6,695 bases of DNA, from contig DOKP01000026.1 of assembly GCA_003510795.1 (NCBI GenBank), positions 13,692 to 20,386 on the forward strand, read 5' to 3'. Below are positions 5,284-6,695 of the stretch, in pieces; positions within the stretch are counted from its first letter, which is position 1; each line of letters starts with the position of its first letter. The translations under genes and the position numbers were made by a program. Origin of the DNA: Candidatus Moraniibacteriota bacterium. Its GTDB lineage: Bacteria; Patescibacteriota; Minisyncoccia; Moranbacterales; UBA9337. The notes beneath the pieces were generated by a model. The model saw nothing but the letters and a program-made list of their open reading frames with translations. It made no database searches and was not told the origin of the DNA.

Positions 5284-5311
5284 AAAAAATCACCAATTAA
5301 GGTGATTTTTT
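5284..5311. terminator. Bidirectional intrinsic terminator
   Basis: AAAAAATCACC (5284-5294) and GGTGATTTTTT (5301-5311) form an 11-base-pair stem around AATTAA. On the plus strand the stem runs into T-rich sequence, and on the minus strand the paired A-run becomes a T-run. It therefore fits termination of the plus-strand exporter transcript and of the convergent DedA-PAP2 gene, whose TGA stop (5290-5292) lies inside the stem. Confidence 0.85.
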
Positions 5312-6567
5312 ATTTTTTTTATTTTTTCTTTAAAAATAGTAGTGATAGCTTCGAGTGCTAAGATGAGAAGTGTGAGCCAAAAAAGTCCCAAGCCAAAGCC
5401 AGCAATAACATCAGTCAGCCAATGAACGCCGAGATAGATGCGACTAAACCCGATACTTAAAATTAGCAAAACACTTACCGAGATAATAGAATATTTTAGA
5501 GTTTTATTGGTAATGTGGTTTTTAAAATAATAAATTAAAAGCGCAAAAAATATTGTCGACATTGTAGTGTGTCCGCTAGGAAAGCTGTAGCCAGTGGCTT
5601 CTACTAAGCCACCCAGTGGTCTGTCGCGACCAATAATATCTTTGGCAATGACTTGGATTAGTTTTCCTCCTGCCATAGAAGTTATCAAGAGAGTACTATA
5701 GCGCCACTTGTTTTTTGAAATAAAGAAAATTAAAAGCGCTATCGTTAGGACCGATAGAGACAATGCTCCTCCAATATTAGTGATAATCGTCATTATGATA
5801 TCAAGTATAGGCTTTCGGAGGTTGGCGATGTGGGCATTAATCCAATAGTCTAGGCCAATAAGCATTTCCTGATCGACGAAATTTTCTATCATCTTAGAAA
5901 ATACATATAGAGAAAAAAGATTAATCAACAAAATATAAAGATGACGGCGATTGAAAATGCGTCTTTTTTTATTTATTTTTTTGTATAGATAAACAATCAG
6001 CGCGCCAATTAAAATGGCGATTAAAATAAATTCTCCAAAATAATTACTGATAGCTTTATAATTATTGCCAAAAATATATCCGAGCATCGAAAAAGATATG
6101 GCCCAAAAGATACCGCCCAAAATGTCGTAAAGAATGAACTTAGAGAAAGGAATATCTACGGAGCCGGCGGTAAAAGGGGTAAAAGCGCGAGTGACAGAAT
6201 TAAATCGTCCGATGATAATAGTTTTGCCAGTGTGTTCATTGACTAAGTTGCGAGTTTTTTCAAAGTTTTCTTTTTTGAGAAAAAAATATTTGCCGTATTT
6301 AATGATAAAATTTTCTCCATATTTTTTCCCTAAAAGATATCCGATTAAATCTCCCGCGACTGCGCCTAAAAATAAGACAATTATCACAATGATAATATTT
6401 AAGGAGCCAACTTTAGCTATTAGTCCAGCCGTTACAGCCACAATTTGGCCGGGGATAAAAAATCCAAACATTGGAATGGATTCAAAGAGAGCTACCAAAA
6501 AAATGATGAAATAAGCAATCAAGGAAAAAGTATCAGATGAAGTTGTGAGAATGTTTAAGACATGCAT
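5290..6567 (-). CDS. DedA-PAP2 fusion membrane protein
   Basis: This 425-residue integral membrane protein joins two families. Residues of about 12-195 form a DedA (SNARE-associated/VTT) domain: FESIPMFGFFIPGQ (28-41) and GRFNSVTRAFTPFTAG (120-135) correspond to its re-entrant loop and conserved Arg-containing motif. DedA proteins are linked to lipid-carrier flipping, including undecaprenyl phosphate. Residues of about 205-410 form a PAP2 phosphatase with all three motifs intact: KDIIGRDRP (309-317), PSGH (330-333) and SRIYLGVHWLTD (375-386), with catalytic histidines 333 and 382. The likely substrate is a membrane lipid phosphate or pyrophosphate such as undecaprenyl pyrophosphate or a phosphatidyl phosphate; the sequence does not choose. 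A basic linker, KKINKKRRIFNRR (196-208), separates the halves. The ATG at 6565-6567 has no Shine-Dalgarno. The gene is convergent with the exporter genes and shares only a terminator with them. Confidence 0.93.
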   Translation of the reverse strand: MHVLNILTTSSDTFSLIAYFIIFLVALFESIPMFGFFIPGQIVAVTAGLIAKVGSLNIIIVIIVLFLGAVAGDLIGYLLGKKYGENFIIKYGKYFFLKKENFEKTRNLVNEHTGKTIIIGRFNSVTRAFTPFTAGSVDIPFSKFILYDILGGIFWAISFSMLGYIFGNNYKAISNYFGEFILIAILIGALIVYLYKKINKKRRIFNRRHLYILLINLFSLYVFSKMIENFVDQEMLIGLDYWINAHIANLRKPILDIIMTIITNIGGALSLSVLTIALLIFFISKNKWRYSTLLITSMAGGKLIQVIAKDIIGRDRPLGGLVEATGYSFPSGHTTMSTIFFALLIYYFKNHITNKTLKYSIISVSVLLILSIGFSRIYLGVHWLTDVIAGFGLGLFWLTLLILALEAITTIFKEKIKKIKNHLNW

Positions 6568-6613
6568 AATAAAAGGTTAAAATTAAGCTCTTACAAAAAT
6601 AAGTTTAACATAA

Positions 6614-6642
6614 AACATAAAAACAAAATAGCATTAAAGCAA
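6614..6642 (-). promoter_or_regulatory. Possible housekeeping promoter of the DedA-PAP2 gene
   Basis: On the minus strand TTGCTT (6642-6637) and TATGTT (6619-6614) are separated by 17 bases. This is a fair but imperfect sigma-70 promoter that would start transcription near 6607, about 40 bases before the ATG. The AT-rich composition makes chance matches likely. The ATGCAAAC/CGTAT motif of the exporter genes was not seen here. Confidence 0.35.
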
Positions 6643-6671
6643 ATGAACATAAAAAGAAATAAAACACCCTT

Positions 6672-6694
6672 AAAAAATAGCGGTCCAACCGCTA
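6672..6694 (-). terminator. Intrinsic terminator of a gene beyond the right edge
   Basis: TAGCGGT (6678-6684) and ACCGCTA (6688-6694) form a 7-base-pair stem with a three-base loop. On the minus strand it is followed directly by six T (complement of 6672-6677). This is a typical intrinsic terminator for a minus-strand gene lying to the right of the window and would insulate the DedA-PAP2 gene from it. Confidence 0.7.
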
Positions 6695-6695
6695 A

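Noticed and set aside
6134..6514. Plus-strand open frame of 126 codons opposite the DedA domain.
   Set aside because: It lies wholly antisense to a well-supported gene, and its lysine/proline-rich translation shows no recognisable domain.

Overview
This AT-rich window looks like the chromosome of a small-genome bacterium, most plausibly a member of the Candidate Phyla Radiation (Patescibacteria). That assignment is inference. It rests on base composition, the near absence of Shine-Dalgarno sequences, abundant short palindromic intergenic repeats of the GTCATTTCGA...GAGAAATCT type, and a MacAB-like exporter with no outer-membrane partner in view. The standard bacterial code applies: TGA ends the DedA/PAP2 gene and no internal stops are seen.

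Layout. Positions 1-1369 hold an ECF-type sigma factor gene (69-647). Five bases downstream is a three-helix membrane protein of unknown family (653-1369), in the position where an anti-sigma factor is expected. Then come three exporter genes on the same strand: a membrane-anchored HlyD/MacA-like adaptor (1475-2689), a MacB/LolD-type ATPase (2869-3552) and a MacB/FtsX-type permease (3802-5016). The three are separated by unusually long, repeat-filled gaps of 179 and 249 bases. A convergent minus-strand gene (5290-6567) encodes a DedA-PAP2 membrane fusion protein. It ends in a bidirectional terminator shared with the plus-strand genes. At the right edge a minus-strand terminator marks the end of a gene lying outside the window.

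How it fits together. The same bipartite motif, ATGCAAAC-N15-CGTATwAT, lies upstream of the sigma factor gene and upstream of the adaptor gene, with identical spacing. It resembles ECF promoters such as Bacillus subtilis sigma-W (TGAAAC-N16-CGTA). The simplest reading is an autoregulated envelope-stress module: sigma factor, membrane regulator and exporter under one promoter type. B. subtilis offers a parallel, where sigma-W drives yknWXYZ, an exporter of the same class that protects against a toxic peptide.

Repeats. Two related palindromic elements (3576-3720 and 5063-5258) flank the permease gene. Each is preceded by a small 9-base tandem array. Their arms contain an AT-rich hairpin with a constant TACT loop, and its stem changes by compensating substitutions among three arms. 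A third, different inverted repeat (2750-2824) sits between adaptor and ATPase, and its loop shares 11 bases with the other family.
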